Shown: positions 61,401 to 64,000 of the stretch, in pieces
Position numbering within the stretch: the first letter of the stretch is position 1
Layout of the letters: the number at the start of each line of letters is the position of its first letter
NCBI RefSeq assembly: GCF_000226115.1
Contig: NC_016457.1
Coordinates: forward strand, 3,162,001 to 3,226,000
From: Thermothielavioides terrestris NRRL 8126
Taxonomy: Eukaryota > Ascomycota > Sordariomycetes > Sordariales > Chaetomiaceae
DNA: 64,000 nucleotides
Reading direction: 5' to 3'
The notes under the pieces: generated by a model
The model's input: the letters and a program-made list of their open reading frames with translations, nothing else
Databases searched by the model: none
Told to the model about the DNA's origin: nothing
Position numbers and translations under genes: made by a program

Positions 61401-64000
61401 TAGTATACGAATATAATATTTTCCCTTTCGCCTCCTGTTCGACACTGGCCTATCGTTGTATTATATATCTCCCTATTCCCGTTTAAACTTATTAAGTATA
61501 GCAATATCTAAGAAGTTCTCTAGGGGCTTCTACATTGATTTGTTGTAACCTACCTATTTAACGTATATATTGTAGTTGTTCCCCCTCCCTCTAGCGTTCT
61601 AAGCTTTAAGGATCGCCTCTACCCTATACTCCTACTAGGGAACACCCTCCTTTAATGTAACCTATATAGGGTCTAGCTACTTATCTATAACTTTCTACAA
61701 TAGAAGCGGGTCAGAGGCCACTCACTCAACTAGGTCGATATAGAAGGTTAGGTATAGACTACTTAGTATATCGAGTATAACTATTAGGGGGGTAGGGACT
61801 ATAACTACCTTATACTTAGTATTTAGCTAGTCGAGTTTTTTACTAGAGTAGTTCGTCTTTATATTATATAGGGAGAGCTATACCTTATCCCCTACCTTAA
61901 ACCGCTTAGCTAGGCGGTAAGAACGATTTATATTTGTCTACTACTGTTGCTATATATATACAATAGCTATTTAGGTCTACTCTATCCCCTTCTTTAGATA
62001 GTGGAGGAACCTAGCTATATAGCTTTCTAAAGACGCTATAAGCGCTGTTAGGATTATAATAAGTTGTATAGGACTTATATCGAACCTATAGAGGAGGTAG
62101 TTTAAGCTTACCCTAGTTATAAACAAGTCTCTATTATTAAGTATAAACTAGTAAACTAAAAGGTATTTAGGCTAGTTGTACTAAGCAAAGGATATAAAGA
62201 TCTAGAGGATCGTCTATACCTCTTAGTTGACCTGTTCTATCCCTCTATTTATCTAGGGATAGTAAGAAGTTGATAAGAGCTACTCTACCTCTACCGCCTT
62301 ATATAGTATAGTCTAGAACCTACTTAACTAGTCCGACCTACAGTCGGTTATAATTTGAGTTGAGAACCTATAGAAGCGCTACTATATATTATAGAACCGA
62401 AGGGTATACTCTTCTACCCCTATCGAATATATTGCCTTGAGCTATATATACTTAGAGAAGTAGTTAGTAATTACTATAAGGTAGCTAGGCGCCCCTTTAT
62501 CTCTTATAGGGAGGTCGGTTATAAAGTCAATGGAGATCTGCTTCTAAAAGCGATTAGGGATAGGCAAAGGTTGTAAAAGCCCTTAATATAGCTACTAAAA
62601 GATCTTACTCTAGTGGTACTAATTATAGTTCCTAATGAACTGCTTTATATTAGACGATATAAGGTTCTAGTAGTAATCTCTCTAGAGCATTTTAAATAGC
62701 CTATTACACCCTAGATATCCTAATATAGCTAAGTTATAAATCTACTAGATAATTATAGTAGTTAGAGGCTCCTATATAGGTAACTAGAGATAGCTATAGA
62801 ATAGGAGTATGCCTTATATATTGAGGGAGTAGTCTACAATCTAGGTCTATACTATATTCGCCTCCTTTAGGAACTTCTAAGCCCTATTGTAAACGGCCTA
62901 AAGTTAATAAATATAGTGCTTATCTTCGACAATACCCTTGTCCTATAGGGCAGTAAGCTACTTATCCTCGAAGAGCGTCTCTCCTATAGGCAACCTAGCC
63001 TCCTCCTATACACTAGTCTAGTATACCTTAATCGGAGGGAGTAGCTAGGCGATATACTAGCTATCTTTAGGCTTATCCTATTTACGCTAAGAGAGTATAT
63101 TAGGACGAAAGGCCTAGGATCCTAGTCGGTACTTTAGCTCGAAGTTAAATAGGGAGAGCGTCTTTGCCTATTGGGCCTATCGTTCACTAATCGGATATAG
63201 CTAGGTAAAGTACTCGAGGTTCTTATAGTTGGTTAGGATAGTGAAGGGGGCTACTATACTCTAGAGCTCTATCGACTAAGCTTTAAAGCAAGAGATAATA
63301 GCTAGTAGCTCCTTATTATAGATAGTATAGTTACATTTAGTAGGGCTTAGTTTTATAGAGTAGTAGGCTATAGGGTAAAGAACCTTGTCCTCTCCCTACT
63401 AAGATAAGTATCTACTAAACGCTATACTAGAATAGTCTACTTCTACAACTATCTCCCTCTTAGGATCCTACTAGGCAAAGATTAGTTCTAATATAAATAT
63501 AGCCTTAAGCGTATCGAAGGCTTCCTATTCCTCTTTAGCCTAGTAGAATAGAATATTCTTATAGATAAAATATATCAATAGGGCCGCCTTTTTAAAGAAG
63601 TTGAGGATAAAGTTACAATAGAAATTAGTGAATCCTAGGAAGCTCTATACTCTTTAAACCTTATAGGGTACCTTCTACTTATAGATAGCTTTAATCTTCT
63701 TAGGGTCGAGGCAGATATAGACCTCTACCTCTACAATATATCCTAGATACTTAACTTCCTTTACTACGAATATACATTTCTTAAAGTCTAGGTTAAGGCC
63801 TATATCCCTTAGTCTTCGGAGGACCTTATATACCTTCTTTATATAGTCCTTTTAGCTCCTGTTTAAGTACATTAAAACATCGTCAAGATACGCTATTATA
63901 TAGTCTCCTAACGTTGGACTAAAGGCGTTGTTGATATATCTCTAGAATATTGTAGAAGTATTTATAAGCCTAAAGGGGTAGACTAGCTACTTGAATAGTC
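61400..64000 (-). pseudogene. Gypsy-6 pol (RT, RNase H, integrase, chromodomain), partial
   Basis: Minus strand, 5' end outside the window. The RT active site AYLDDVLMYLN is at about 63860-63893 (YLDD 63879-63890), then KYLGYIV and the RNase H start VVEVDYSSIAFSRYLS near 63400. The integrase core reads QISIDFITDLPIRDKGAPSY near 62470-62535 (first catalytic Asp). The integrase C-terminal GDKVQLSLYNIKTNYSSKKL lies near 61840-61890, a stretch well known in fungal gypsy. The chromodomain near 61510-61650 reads EYRVEAILKAQNARGRG, then VKQVGYNKSMQKPLENFLD, with both RIP stops at conserved Trp positions (VKWxGY, WxPxxNF). The frame continues with a basic tail to about 61400. Confidence 0.92.

Larger units (their letters stand above)
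59097..64000 (-). mobile_element. Chromodomain Ty3/gypsy (chromovirus) Gypsy-6, 3' part
   Basis: A minus-strand gypsy entering from the right edge, with RT, RNase H, integrase and chromodomain, then a long antisense frame, a polypurine tract and a 206-bp 3' LTR. The LTR interrupts Gypsy-5 after RNase H. Gag and the 5' LTR lie beyond the window. RIP is moderate and the pol domains are easy to read. Confidence 0.88.

Noticed and set aside
61430..61560. Plus-strand LFDTGLSLYYISPYS, resembling an aspartic protease DTG motif
   Set aside because: It lies antisense to the chromodomain tail of Gypsy-6, which is strongly supported on the minus strand. No other protease feature follows.

Overview
The window is 64 kb of transposon-only DNA, most likely from a filamentous ascomycete (Pezizomycotina) genome that has undergone repeat-induced point mutation (RIP). 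TpA is extremely common, CpA and TpG are scarce, and CpG survives. Long readable frames are broken almost only by TAG and TAA, the products expected from CAG, CAA and TGG; TGA is rare. Many conserved Cys, His, Gly and Asp codons have become Tyr, Ser or Asn by C-to-T or G-to-A changes. I found no intact host gene, tRNA, rRNA or CRISPR array. The surviving open frames are all fragments of retroelement genes.

Layout, left to right. (1) 1-5492: part of a Ty3/gypsy element (copy E0, minus strand), carrying a 391-bp miniature LTR element. (2) 5493-15981: gypsy copy E1 (minus). (3) 15982-20440: a 5'-truncated Ty1/copia element (Copia-1, plus), then a small telomere-like motif. (4) about 20560-38525: a second copia element (Copia-2, plus), split by a solo LTR (22926-23173) and by the complete 13.1-kb gypsy copy E2 (25010-38108). 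(5) 38526-53091: the 5' LTR and gag of another gypsy (Gypsy-4, plus), split by the complete 13.1-kb copy E3 (38974-52103). (6) 53092-53332: an inverted partial LTR of the Gypsy-4 family. (7) 53333-59096: Gypsy-5 (plus), truncated before its integrase. (8) 59097-64000: the 3' part of a chromodomain gypsy (chromovirus, Gypsy-6, minus), running off the window.

The nesting can be checked by reading frame. Removing each insert plus one target-site copy rejoins the interrupted polyprotein in frame: Copia-2 protease across the solo LTR, Copia-2 across E2, and Gypsy-4 gag across E3.

The most interesting content is the E family. Besides an in-frame gag-pol, the 13.1-kb copies carry two more genes between pol and the 3' LTR. 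One is an antisense frame of 383 codons, the same length in three copies and with an in-frame 46-codon duplication in the fourth. The other is a sense frame (ORF3) of 746 codons in both full copies, with features of a Ulp1/SENP-like cysteine protease, whose stop codon lies inside the 3' LTR. The unrelated chromovirus at the right end also has a long frame antisense to its pol.
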